From Paraglaciecola arctica (lineage in GTDB: Bacteria; Pseudomonadota; Gammaproteobacteria; Enterobacterales; Alteromonadaceae): DNA of 64,000 bases. The notes under the pieces are model-generated. The model worked only from the letters and a program-made list of their open reading frames with translations. It had not been told where the DNA came from and made no database searches. The stretch covers positions 9,614 to 73,613 of the forward strand of contig NZ_JAHKQO010000034.1 of NCBI RefSeq assembly GCF_018861065.1, written 5' to 3'. Shown one piece after another: positions 49,928 to 59,422 of the stretch. The position numbers and the translations under genes were made by a program. Position 1 is the stretch's first letter; each line of letters starts with the position of its first letter.

Positions 49928-52900
49928 TTATACATCCTGAACATCAAACATAAGACGCTTAAATTCAGCTTCAATCAGTTTTACTTTGGAGTGTGGATCA
50001 TCAAGTGTGTGGTCACCGTTAATATAGATGTGCTCAAACTCAGTATCTTTTGGATTAATTCCCTGCTTCTCTAGAAAACTGGTAATTTTATCGTTACTAA
50101 TTTTTGTCTGATTACGCCACACTATTAAAGTCAATTCGTTTTTGGGATTTAATCCAGTAATAGTTATGACGTCATTAAAATCATCAAAACTTTTCAAATG
50201 TAAACCCAGTAAATAATTAAATGTACTAATTAAGTCCACTTCAGTTTGCTGCGATGCTCCCACACTTCCTGCACTAATGAGCATTTTGAATCCAAATGGT
50301 TGTTCAAATGAATTAATATTTAAAAGTGAGTCACTTTGTCGATAATCTAAATCCAACCAATAATTTAAATAATAATCTTCCTTGAGATTATCATTTTCAT
50401 GGATCAACTGAAGTTCTGTTTCATTATTTTTGCTCCTGAGGTTTTGTAAGGAATCCTCATATGATTCTAAAGTGATATAGTTAATTAGAAACTTAGGAAG
50501 AGCACTTTCACCAGCATCTAGACATTGTCCATTCTTCCAACTTGTACTGTATGCAGCTTTAATTAATCTAGCTTTTAAAGCACTGTCAAAATGCTCCCCC
50601 ATCTCTACCAAAATAAATTTCCGATGACCGTCATCAAGTCTATTCAACTCCATTACAGCTTGACCTGTTGTGCCCGAACCAGCAAAGAAATCTAAACAAA
50701 TATCTTCTTTTTTCAAGTCAAGAACTCTTAAACAATCAGAAGTCGCATGAATGCTCTTTGGATAGGAAAAACTATCCGTACTACCTAAATAATTTTGTAA
50801 AACTTTGGTTCCGCTTTCACTAGCAGAATATTTAGCATCATCCCACCAAGTACCCGGCAATGAACCAGACTGATTTGGTCTATACTTTCTCTGAATTTGG
50901 GTATCTTTATCAGTTATTCTAACCTCAAGATCATCTGATTCTTCAATTGCTCTATCTCTACTAATAGTCCAAACCCTTTCCTTACCCAACTCATCTATTG
51001 GATAAAACACTTCTTCAGCGGGTAATGGCTTCTCTAAAATAATCCAATTTCTTTCTGCTTCATCCCATTCCATTTGTGGGATTCTGAGATTTTTACCGTC
51101 TAAATAAACTGGGTAATATGACTTAGGTCTGTCAGATCTGTATGAATCGCCTCCAGACTTTCTAAAATTGGACCAAGCGAAAATACCTTTTGCGTCCTTC
51201 TCTGGGTAACGATTCGCTTTTGAGCCAACTCTAGGCAACCGTCCTACAGTAGAGGAATCACCTAAGCCGTAGAAAATAGCATACTCGTGATTTACTGAAA
51301 ATCCTGAAGAAGATGGTCTCCCTTGAGGTTTACTTCTAATTACAGCTGTAGAGTGATGATTCTCTTCCCCAAAAATATTGTGACCAATCGATGTTAGAAA
51401 AGGTAACTCGTAATCGTCAATTGTCATGCAAATATTAGAGCTTTTACTTGCTAGTTTTTTCGCAACTTTCAATCTATCAGAAATAAGAGATAGCCAAGAG
51501 GAGTGCTTGTATGAGTTTTTATATATTATTTCTGACAGACTTGTGTTGTAAGGAGGATCTATATATATACTTTTTATTTTATCTTTAAATTTATTTTCTA
51601 TAAAATTTAGAGCCTGAAAATTTTCTGATTTTATCAAAACACCATCGCAAACATCATCAAAATCATCGAAGGAAGATAAAAGTTTATGTTTGAATTCAAT
51701 TGAGAAAAATGCTGTATCTACTATCAGATTTTGCTTGCTAGACAATAACTCCAAAGTTATATCATCACTAACAATTAAACCTAATTTTTTCCATTCCGAG
51801 ATTTGAGATTCAGAAGATATAATATCGGATAAAAGTGCGTCTGGGACCAAATTTATCGAGACCAAATAATTACTTTCGGTAATGAATTTCTTTTTCAACC
51901 AAAGTTTTTTCTGAAAATCTTCAATTTGAGATAACATCTGAATCATTTTTAATGCAATACTTTTAATGATCTTTGCTTTATTCAAATGTAATTGAGTTAA
52001 CTCAAAAGCTGTGTCATCCAAATCATCAAGGTGGATGACCTCATTCTTAATAAAAAAGTCGAGTTCACGGTTAAGGAAGCCACCCAAATCTTTATGAATG
52101 AAGTAATCAAAGGTATTGCGTGCAGTGTAATCGTTCAGGTGTTTCTCTAGTAGCGTTCGGTTTTTATTTTTCTCTGTTGGTGCAGGCGTTTCTAAAAGTG
52201 TTAACCATTCACTAAACTGTGAGTCATTCACGGCAAAAATAGTTTTTACGGCTTCGTCATTCAGTTTATCCTGCTTCTTTTTACCAGCAGGAATAAACTG
52301 AAAGTTGATTAACAGCTCGCCATCTTTAATTGATAGTGGATTGTCACTATCGATAACAAAGCGGCGTTCTTCACCTGATTTAGCTTTTACATTGTCCTTT
52401 TCTGTATCGGCTTCTATTAAATGTATACGGAATGGTATTTCCTGATTATTCGGATCTTTAGCAATAAAAGCATAATCTTTTAAATGCTCGGATGATTTGA
52501 TGTAGTACTGATCATGGTTTGCCCAATAAAGTTTTACTTCTTCACCCTGATACGGGATGGCATAAGTATCAGCTTTGTAGCGGCGTTGGCTAATAAAGTC
52601 GCCTTTGTCGTAATAGCGACTGAAAAATGTCTGAAGTCTTGAAAATACCTCATTTTCAAGGGCCGTTCCATCTACTGTATTTTCAAGTTTCTTTTTGATT
52701 TCAAGCACTGCTGGAGAATTTTCAGGGTCGGGCGCACCATATTTACGCGCCTGCTCAATTTCAGCTGTAAGTTGTCTTTGAAGATCGGCTTTACTATCAT
52801 TTCCTACGTTTGAAAAAGCGTTTTTTACTTGAGGTAGCAAGTCATTTTCTAAAAAACGATTTATCTCGTCTCGTTTCTGATTCATGATGCGATAGATGCC

Positions 52901-52975
52901 AAAATCCAAATCGGCCTTGTCCATCTCAAACATGCTTTGTAATGTTTTAATTAATTTTTTATATGACTCACTCAT
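49928..52975 (-). CDS. DNA adenine/cytosine-N4 methyltransferase (beta class)
   Basis: The 1015-aa protein has the catalytic DPPY motif in IYIDPPYNTSL (about residue 472). The SAM-binding FAGSG motif in LDFFAGSGTTGQAVMELN follows later (about 763), the order of beta-class enzymes such as type III Mod and DISARM-type DrmMI. A large N-terminal region (about 440 aa) and a C-terminal domain (about 200 aa) exceed the length of ordinary type III Mod. It is flanked by helicase and Res genes of the same run and should protect host DNA. The target site is unknown. Confidence 0.87.
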   Translation of the reverse strand: MSESYKKLIKTLQSMFEMDKADLDFGIYRIMNQKRDEINRFLENDLLPQVKNAFSNVGNDSKADLQRQLTAEIEQARKYGAPDPENSPAVLEIKKKLENTVDGTALENEVFSRLQTFFSRYYDKGDFISQRRYKADTYAIPYQGEEVKLYWANHDQYYIKSSEHLKDYAFIAKDPNNQEIPFRIHLIEADTEKDNVKAKSGEERRFVIDSDNPLSIKDGELLINFQFIPAGKKKQDKLNDEAVKTIFAVNDSQFSEWLTLLETPAPTEKNKNRTLLEKHLNDYTARNTFDYFIHKDLGGFLNRELDFFIKNEVIHLDDLDDTAFELTQLHLNKAKIIKSIALKMIQMLSQIEDFQKKLWLKKKFITESNYLVSINLVPDALLSDIISSESQISEWKKLGLIVSDDITLELLSSKQNLIVDTAFFSIEFKHKLLSSFDDFDDVCDGVLIKSENFQALNFIENKFKDKIKSIYIDPPYNTSLSEIIYKNSYKHSSWLSLISDRLKVAKKLASKSSNICMTIDDYELPFLTSIGHNIFGEENHHSTAVIRSKPQGRPSSSGFSVNHEYAIFYGLGDSSTVGRLPRVGSKANRYPEKDAKGIFAWSNFRKSGGDSYRSDRPKSYYPVYLDGKNLRIPQMEWDEAERNWIILEKPLPAEEVFYPIDELGKERVWTISRDRAIEESDDLEVRITDKDTQIQRKYRPNQSGSLPGTWWDDAKYSASESGTKVLQNYLGSTDSFSYPKSIHATSDCLRVLDLKKEDICLDFFAGSGTTGQAVMELNRLDDGHRKFILVEMGEHFDSALKARLIKAAYSTSWKNGQCLDAGESALPKFLINYITLESYEDSLQNLRSKNNETELQLIHENDNLKEDYYLNYWLDLDYRQSDSLLNINSFEQPFGFKMLISAGSVGASQQTEVDLISTFNYLLGLHLKSFDDFNDVITITGLNPKNELTLIVWRNQTKISNDKITSFLEKQGINPKDTEFEHIYINGDHTLDDPHSKVKLIEAEFKRLMFDVQDV

Positions 52976-53008
52976 TTTTCATTCCATTTTAATTCTTTTG
53001 AAGCTGGT

Positions 53009-55864
53009 TTATTTTACTGTCCAGCGGATTGTAAATAGGGTTTCTTCTGACGTTGTTTGCCGCATACGGTTCTCTAGTTGGGCTATGAGTTCATCACGTT
53101 TTTCCATGATCTCATCTTCAACATCGAAAATTTGTTGGCGCTGACGCCGTTGATGACGCTCTAATTCTTTTAGCTGGTGTTGTACTTTTTGTTGTTCTTC
53201 AATACTTATTGCTTGTCGTGACTCACGTTTAAGCGCTCGAATTTTTGTTTTGGTATCTTGTAATGCTTGTTCTGCCGCTAAAACTTTATCGTCTGCCCAT
53301 TTCTCCAACTTATCCCGCTCATCTTGGAAGAATTTATTGTTTGTATCCATCGCTGTTGCTAGCGTTGCTTCAACCTGTCGCTGAGTTTGTGCTGGTAATG
53401 TAGTAGGTGGCATTGCATTTAGCAGACTTGATTCGTTACCGGGTAAGCTAAACAATTTTTGACATACTTCGTGGTCAAGCAAAGACCCATCTTCTTTTAA
53501 GCCAGTAAAAATCAAGTATTGTTCAGACTGGAGCGAGTCGATTGTGAGAAGTGTTAGTGTTATCCATCCACTCTGACCGACAAGTTGCTGGGCAACGGCA
53601 ATTTTTGCATCATGTGCATTGTAATCAAACACAACCTGTCCTACGTTACATAGCTTTCTTCTGGCTTGCTCAATAATATGCTCACCTAGTGGATGATTGA
53701 GCCGATAGGCATGGCTATGGTGGCTGATTTCGCGCTTTTGTCCATTAGCCCGTATCAATTCGAAACGGCCACCCTCAATTCCGCCAATTGCTTTTAAAGG
53801 AACGACAAAGCTGTAATCACATTCATCGAATTTGGCTATTCTGTTGAGTTCGTGTTTGGTTAACGACCAGAACCATTTGCTGATTTTATCTAGCCGTTGT
53901 TCTGCTTCATCTAGTTTAATTTTCAGCAAATCGTGAATATCTTCGTCGAAGTTTTCTAGTAAGAGTTGCTGAGTTTCTTTCAGACGGGAATTAATTTCTG
54001 TCTCAAGTTGCTTTTGTAACTCATCAAACGCTTGTTCAATGGCCTGCGGTGTTCGGCAGGTATCGTAAATTTGTTGAATGCGTTTTTCGAAATCGACGCC
54101 GGATTCGATACTACCTAATACATCATCGGAAGCGCCAAAAACACCATCAAAGAGACTGAATTTCTCTGTAAGTAGTTCAAGCACACGTTGATCAGCATAA
54201 TTTCGCTGGTTTAAGAAATTGATCACCACTACATCAAATTTTTGCCCGTAGCGATGACAACGACCAATACGTTGCTCAACACGTTGTGGATTCCACGGTA
54301 AGTCATAATTGATTAGCAAAGAGCAAAACTGAAGGTTTACACCTTCGGCGGCTGCCTCAGTTGCGATCATGATTTGCCCATGCGTTTTAAAGTGCTCGAT
54401 TAAGGCTGTTCTTCTATCTACTTGTGGCGAACCTGTAATGCTGTCTGAGCCTTCATTTTCTGTCAGCCATTGTTTATAGATTTGAGTCGCTTCAGGGGAG
54501 TTATTCGTGCCGCTGAAGCTAACGATTTTACCTTCATATCCATTGCTATTAAGAAAACGAGCAATATACTCTTGTGTCCGTTTGGACTCAGTAAATATGA
54601 TGGCTTTATTCTGTGCACCCATAAATTGCATATGATCAAAGCCAGAATCAAGAGCTTTCAATAAGGCCTTAAGTTTGCTATCAGAAGTTATTAACTTGGC
54701 TTTTTCAATGAAGATGTCTAGTTCATTAATTTCTTCATTTAATAACGCAGTATTGATTTCCCCATTGTTATGGTCTGCCTCATTTTCAGCCTCTAGTTCG
54801 TCGAGAATATCATCGTCAAGCTCATCTTCTTCAATCAAACTGGCTAATATGTCTTGATCGATGTTTTCATCTCGCAACTTTTCTAATCGCCGCTTGATAG
54901 TTTGAAGAGTGTTAAGCACTGCATAGGAACTAGACGCAAGCAATTTGCGTAAGATAAGACCTGTTAGATGCCTTTGTCTGCGTGGCAATGCATAACTCTC
55001 TTCACGCTCAAGAAATGCAGATACACGGTCGTACAGCTCTTGCTCAATGTCACTAGGCGTAAAAGGTACGGTTACAGTTTTTCTTTCGGTATAGCGGATG
55101 TATTCGAGTACGTCTTTACGAAGAGTTCGCTTAACGAATGAGGATAATCTGCTTTTCAGTTCAGGGATATCGCTATCACTACTCATAAATTGTTTACGGA
55201 ATGCTTTATCGTCTCCAAATATATGCTCATCGATAATGGTTGATAGCCCATATAGTTCAAGCAAGGAGTTTTGTAATGGCGTAGCTGTTAGAAGAAGCTT
55301 TTTACGGCCATTGAAAGTACGTCTTAATGTTTGCCCCATCTTATTTCTTTCGCGGTGCGCGTTTCTTAGCTTGTGTGCTTCATCGAAAACAACAACATTC
55401 CATGACTCTGCAACTAGCTTATCTTCTAAGCGGCAGGCATAGTGATAAGACAAAATCACTATTTTTTTGTGGTTAAGGGGGTTGTACACGCCTTCTTTTT
55501 GCAAGAAGCGCCATGTCTTTGCATCCAAGACTATGGATGGCAGATTGAATTTATCTTGTAATTCTTGTGCCCATTGTCTTCGAAGCGCTGCGGGGCAGAT
55601 AATAATTAATTTACGTTTTTGTTCTGCCCAAAGTTGCGATAAAACAAGGCCTGCTTCGATAGTTTTCCCAAGGCCAACCTCATCAGCTAAAACGACGCCT
55701 TGATTTAAAGGATTATTGAGAGCAAAAAGCGCAGCGTCAATCTGGTGTGGATTAAGATCAACGCTTGCATCAAAAAGAGATTGAGAAAGCCTATCTACAC
55801 CATTATTCGCGTGTTGGATACTTAGTTCATGAGCGTAATACTTGGCGTGATAATCCGTAATCAT
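53009..55864 (-). CDS. SNF2-type helicase of restriction system
   Basis: The 951-aa SF2 helicase has DEVGLGKT (61-68), DEAH (161-164), LLLTATPLQNSLLELYGL and a C-terminal helicase domain with AAEGVNLQF and QRIGRCHRYGQ. The C-terminal about 90 residues are charged and coiled-coil-like. It resembles RapA/DrmD helicases of defence systems. The downstream methyltransferase follows after 33 bp and the HTH gene overlaps its start by 4 bp. It probably translocates on DNA for target recognition or regulation in the restriction system. Confidence 0.85.
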   Translation of the reverse strand: MITDYHAKYYAHELSIQHANNGVDRLSQSLFDASVDLNPHQIDAALFALNNPLNQGVVLADEVGLGKTIEAGLVLSQLWAEQKRKLIIICPAALRRQWAQELQDKFNLPSIVLDAKTWRFLQKEGVYNPLNHKKIVILSYHYACRLEDKLVAESWNVVVFDEAHKLRNAHRERNKMGQTLRRTFNGRKKLLLTATPLQNSLLELYGLSTIIDEHIFGDDKAFRKQFMSSDSDIPELKSRLSSFVKRTLRKDVLEYIRYTERKTVTVPFTPSDIEQELYDRVSAFLEREESYALPRRQRHLTGLILRKLLASSSYAVLNTLQTIKRRLEKLRDENIDQDILASLIEEDELDDDILDELEAENEADHNNGEINTALLNEEINELDIFIEKAKLITSDSKLKALLKALDSGFDHMQFMGAQNKAIIFTESKRTQEYIARFLNSNGYEGKIVSFSGTNNSPEATQIYKQWLTENEGSDSITGSPQVDRRTALIEHFKTHGQIMIATEAAAEGVNLQFCSLLINYDLPWNPQRVEQRIGRCHRYGQKFDVVVINFLNQRNYADQRVLELLTEKFSLFDGVFGASDDVLGSIESGVDFEKRIQQIYDTCRTPQAIEQAFDELQKQLETEINSRLKETQQLLLENFDEDIHDLLKIKLDEAEQRLDKISKWFWSLTKHELNRIAKFDECDYSFVVPLKAIGGIEGGRFELIRANGQKREISHHSHAYRLNHPLGEHIIEQARRKLCNVGQVVFDYNAHDAKIAVAQQLVGQSGWITLTLLTIDSLQSEQYLIFTGLKEDGSLLDHEVCQKLFSLPGNESSLLNAMPPTTLPAQTQRQVEATLATAMDTNNKFFQDERDKLEKWADDKVLAAEQALQDTKTKIRALKRESRQAISIEEQQKVQHQLKELERHQRRQRQQIFDVEDEIMEKRDELIAQLENRMRQTTSEETLFTIRWTVK

Positions 55865-56043
55865 TTCTTATTATTCCTTTTGCGTGATTCTATCCAGTCT
55901 TCGATATCAATACTTTTAAAACGCCAGCTACCGCCAACTTTAAAACCCGGAAGCTTACCTTCTGCGGCCAGCCTGTAAGCTGTTTTTTCGGTTAACTTGA
56001 GATATTCAGCAACTTCTTTCAGAGTCAATATGTCATCTAACAT
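55861..56043 (-). CDS. small MerR/excisionase-type HTH protein
   Basis: The 60-aa winged-helix DNA-binding protein has LTLKEVAEYLKLTEKTAYRL and PGFKVGGSWRFKSIDIEDWI, typical of the excisionase/DNA-binding (HTH_17) family. Its end overlaps the helicase start by 4 bp, so it is translationally coupled to the restriction genes. It may regulate that operon, like the small HTH proteins that lead other defence operons, rather than act in excision. AlpA at the right of the element is the better excisionase candidate. Confidence 0.82.
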   Translation of the reverse strand: MLDDILTLKEVAEYLKLTEKTAYRLAAEGKLPGFKVGGSWRFKSIDIEDWIESRKRNNKK

Positions 56044-56089
56044 AGTTAAGTTCTTTAATTGGTAGAGTGAGATAATAAGGGAATATTAG

Positions 56090-56121
56090 GGAATGCCAAG
56101 CAAAGATTTGGCATTCCTTGT
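56090..56121. terminator. hairpin between ArdA and restriction operon
   Basis: The 10-bp stem GGAATGCCAA / TTGGCATTCC with an 8-nt loop is followed on the plus strand by TTGTT. ArdA is transcribed leftward and ends at 56143, so the hairpin probably separates it from the restriction operon, although the U-tract is poor on that strand. Confidence 0.45.
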
Positions 56122-56142
56122 TAATTCTTAACGTCTTAAAAT

Positions 56143-56652
56143 TTAAGGTGAAAAAATTAGAACTGCATTTTCATATTCAATCGTTTGAATATCCCCGCCC
56201 ATCTCAAGATCCCGAGCATATCGCTCCCAGTCAAAATAGTAAGTTAGGTTGTCGGGTAATTGCAGTGAGTCCGCTAGCATCTCTTGTGCATAATCTTCAA
56301 CTGAATCGTATTGACCCTGAAAACAGTCGGTGAGCATTCGCTTAGCTTCTTCAATGTCTTCATTGCAATAACTCAAAATCAAATGACCGTATTCATCATT
56401 TTCAAATAAAAATAGCGCTATATTGTGAACCTGCTCAATACTAAAAAATTCACCAATATCAGTATTTCCGAATCCTGCATAATCATGAATGGCGTATTCT
56501 TCAGCTCTCTTGATTGGGCTTTTAGATAACATGGTTGCGATCTGCTCTTCTACTTCAGTTAGATCAAGTAGATTATCAATCCAAATACCATGCAATGTAC
56601 CTGAATTGTATGCTGCTAAGTCTGCTACATATATTTTTGCTTGTGAAAACAT
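56143..56652 (-). CDS. ardA: antirestriction protein ArdA
   Basis: The 169-aa acidic protein matches ArdA over its length: KIYVADLAAYNSGTLHGIWI at the N-terminus, IHDYAGFGN in the middle and LTYYFDWERYARDLEMGGDI at the C-terminus. ArdA mimics bent B-DNA and inhibits type I restriction in a new host. It lies between the transfer genes and the element's own restriction-like operon, so the element carries both an attack system and a defence against restriction. Confidence 0.92.
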   Translation of the reverse strand: MFSQAKIYVADLAAYNSGTLHGIWIDNLLDLTEVEEQIATMLSKSPIKRAEEYAIHDYAGFGNTDIGEFFSIEQVHNIALFLFENDEYGHLILSYCNEDIEEAKRMLTDCFQGQYDSVEDYAQEMLADSLQLPDNLTYYFDWERYARDLEMGGDIQTIEYENAVLIFSP

Positions 56653-56731
56653 AAGTTGTTCCTAAATTGCTGTTGAAGGTTTAACGCGGTTTATTCCGCG
56701 CTTGAGCCTTCTGGCGACACATGGCTTAGAG

Positions 56732-56826
56732 CAGGGATGAACTTGTCAACAAAAATCACGGAGTGTCTGTGCGAAGCAGAGAAACCGTTAATTTTGTTGA
56801 CAAGGAAGGGGCGCAGCGCCCTTTTT
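56732..56826. other. candidate oriT / regulatory inverted repeats
   Basis: Between ArdA and the relaxase is a 13-bp perfect inverted repeat, CTTGTCAACAAAA (56742-56754) and TTTTGTTGACAAG (56792-56804), with a 37-nt centre. A GGGCGCAGCGCCC hairpin plus T5 follows at 56809-56826. Position next to a MobF relaxase and the spaced repeat fit an origin of transfer. A rightward terminator is the alternative for the second hairpin. No nic sequence can be assigned. Confidence 0.4.
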
Positions 56827-56848
56827 GCTGGTTATTAACAGTGATTAA

Positions 56849-59422
56849 TCACATTGTTAGTTCTTCAAACTGCTGTGGTTGAAGTTCCTCATTAAAATCT
56901 TTTTCTGTTTTAAGAAGATCATGCTCGATCGACAACTTTGCTTTTCTCTCTGTACTGAATTGATGAGATATTTTCTTGATAATAAAATTTTCTGTTGATT
57001 TGGCACTTGATGAAAACTCTTCGTCTTCAATGACATGATCTGTTGCTATGTACAGATGGCAGTCATCTTTGTGTCGAGACATAGCAACGTAAGCGTTGGC
57101 CCGGTCAATCATAGGATCATGCAAAACAAATACGTCTCCATCGATAGTTTTCCCCTGTGAACTATAGATAGTTTGCGCATAAGCAGGCGCAAGATAAATG
57201 TGACCTTTGTCGTCAGAATATTTGTTTTGTAAAACAGTGACGAATTCACCACTGTCTTTTTGAATTAAAATCCGAAGTTTCGAATCGTTATCTCTGGAGA
57301 TGTTCTTTACAGTTCCGGTGTCACCATTTGTAAAGTTAAGTGAGGCTTCGTTTCTGGTAAATCGCACTCTATCGTTTTTTGATAGCATGAATTCAATTTT
57401 TCTTGAGCCAACGACACCTTGAATTTTCATGTCCTGCTTACTCACTTTTCCAGCTGCTTGAAGTTTCTGTCGAATCAACTTGTTTAGTTCTAGCACGTCA
57501 TCCCAAGTGCGTGCTAGAACCATGGTTCCTTTTTCTCTATTGATGTTATGGTATTGTTCCCAATCGTCAACAAGCTGTTCGTATGCTGTGTCAGTTTCAG
57601 TGCAAAAATTTAATCTTCCGTGCGCATGGTATTTTTTAATTGCTTCAAGTGCGTTTCCATCTCTTAAATTAGCGACTGCAATACGGTCCCAATCTTTTCT
57701 CTGTCTTCTTATTGTCTCAATTCTCGTTGTGCCAACTATATCTGTCCGAGACAGGTAGCGAAGAACTCCGCCGTGTTCGATTGCGTCTAACTGTTTGTCT
57801 TCACCCGTAAGTATAATCTTGAAGCCCTTTTGAAGGCTGTGTTCTTGAAGCTTTGACATTGCTCTTAGTCCGACCTGTCCTGCTTCATCAATAACAACAA
57901 CATCGCCAGAATTGACTTTTGACTTATCTTTATCCAAATCGAGTAATAATTTCGCAATAGTAAAGCTTTTAATGCCGGTTTCTTTTTCAAGGTTTCTCGC
58001 AGCATCTTTTGCAATAGCAGCTCCCCATATTCCTGCTTTTTTTGAGGTATAGACACTGTTAACTATTTTCATTGCAGTGGATTTTCCAGATCCAGCGCTA
58101 CCACTCATGATTTCGAAAGATGAATTTCCTAGAACACCAAGAACTGCTTCTTGCTGTTCATCGGAAAGAGTCAACCCCGTTGTATTTTGGGCAATTAAAA
58201 TATCATCAATAGATATTCCGGGGATGAAATTAGACTTATTTAGCGTTTGTGCATTACGGATCATTTGGTGCTCTAGCTGTCGAATCTCGTGTGTTGTGAA
58301 TTGTCTGTCATATTTACTATTTGATTGCAGCTCTATTGCGAACTCTGATTCAATAAATGTTTCAGCTAACATCAAAGCCACCTTAGCTGGAACCGCAAGT
58401 TTCATAGCAGTGCTAAGTGCAGCTGTATATACATCGACTTCGGTAAAAATGCTTTTGGATACTGTTAGAATTTCAGATAAATACTGGTGGTTAAAATAGA
58501 CGGCAGTGAGATCTTTTTCGGCAGGAAGGTGATTTCCCAGTGAATTTTGAAGAATTTCTTGAAAATCATTTTCACTAAAGCCAAGGCTATCCATCTCATT
58601 TTGCCATGTTTCAAAAAGCTTCGGTCTATCGATCGCTTGCTTTTGGCCTCTTGTCATTTTTGCAGCAAGTGCAGCCGCTCTTGCTGTGTGGATGCCTTTC
58701 GCTTGCAATGCACCAAGAACTTGCTTTCTTCTCTTGGAATAATGTTCGCAAATAGAGTCGGCTATTCCATGAATTCTGAATGATGAGCCAGAAGATATGG
58801 TGTCGAATCCAATATCTCTGAATAATTCACCTTGCTTTAAATTATATAAGAGGCTTGCGGGCTTCTGCCATTTGAGGATGTAACGCGGTTCTATAGTGCC
58901 ATAACTGCCGTCATATCGTTTTGCACAGTTCATTATTGTTAGATGGGAGTGTAGTTGTGGGTCGTTTTCCCTGCTAGTCGAATGTTGAAAGACGGCTGTA
59001 ATTAACCCTGCAACTTTCTCATGCCGAACACCATCTTTTCCACGTCTAGTAAAAGCTGCATGTAACTCGATGAATTTAAGTGCCTCCAGAGTGGACTCGT
59101 CTTGAATATTTTCAATAATAAGCCTTTGTTCTGGGTTTGCTCTAGCCCAAGCCAATGACCTGCTCTTGTCAGGGCTTAAAACTGCATCAAAAGCTCGACG
59201 ATGATTCTTGCCATTTTGTTGATAAAGGTGGACTCCAGTTGAAGGGTGGATGCCCTTCATCAACTCTAAGAAAGATACTTCGTCTATTTCGCCTTTTAAT
59301 CCCTCTAAAGTTGCACCTGTTCCAGCCCATTTTCCCGGCAACTCCCCGCCTATAAACTGATAGGTTTCATTCGACATATCAATATAATATGAAGGGTCTT
59401 TTACCGTTGCAATAGCTAGCAT
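56849..59422 (-). CDS. MobF-family conjugative relaxase-helicase
   Basis: The 857-aa protein has an N-terminal TrwC/TraI relaxase domain: tyrosines at 12-13 and the histidine triad FQHSTSRENDPQLHSH (His147, 158, 160). A helicase follows with Walker A GSAGSGKST (about 444) and a DEAGQ box. The organisation is complete for MobF enzymes. It nicks the element's oriT and unwinds DNA for transfer. Its start overlaps the coupling-protein end by 7 nt. Confidence 0.92.
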   Translation of the reverse strand: MLAIATVKDPSYYIDMSNETYQFIGGELPGKWAGTGATLEGLKGEIDEVSFLELMKGIHPSTGVHLYQQNGKNHRRAFDAVLSPDKSRSLAWARANPEQRLIIENIQDESTLEALKFIELHAAFTRRGKDGVRHEKVAGLITAVFQHSTSRENDPQLHSHLTIMNCAKRYDGSYGTIEPRYILKWQKPASLLYNLKQGELFRDIGFDTISSGSSFRIHGIADSICEHYSKRRKQVLGALQAKGIHTARAAALAAKMTRGQKQAIDRPKLFETWQNEMDSLGFSENDFQEILQNSLGNHLPAEKDLTAVYFNHQYLSEILTVSKSIFTEVDVYTAALSTAMKLAVPAKVALMLAETFIESEFAIELQSNSKYDRQFTTHEIRQLEHQMIRNAQTLNKSNFIPGISIDDILIAQNTTGLTLSDEQQEAVLGVLGNSSFEIMSGSAGSGKSTAMKIVNSVYTSKKAGIWGAAIAKDAARNLEKETGIKSFTIAKLLLDLDKDKSKVNSGDVVVIDEAGQVGLRAMSKLQEHSLQKGFKIILTGEDKQLDAIEHGGVLRYLSRTDIVGTTRIETIRRQRKDWDRIAVANLRDGNALEAIKKYHAHGRLNFCTETDTAYEQLVDDWEQYHNINREKGTMVLARTWDDVLELNKLIRQKLQAAGKVSKQDMKIQGVVGSRKIEFMLSKNDRVRFTRNEASLNFTNGDTGTVKNISRDNDSKLRILIQKDSGEFVTVLQNKYSDDKGHIYLAPAYAQTIYSSQGKTIDGDVFVLHDPMIDRANAYVAMSRHKDDCHLYIATDHVIEDEEFSSSAKSTENFIIKKISHQFSTERKAKLSIEHDLLKTEKDFNEELQPQQFEELTM

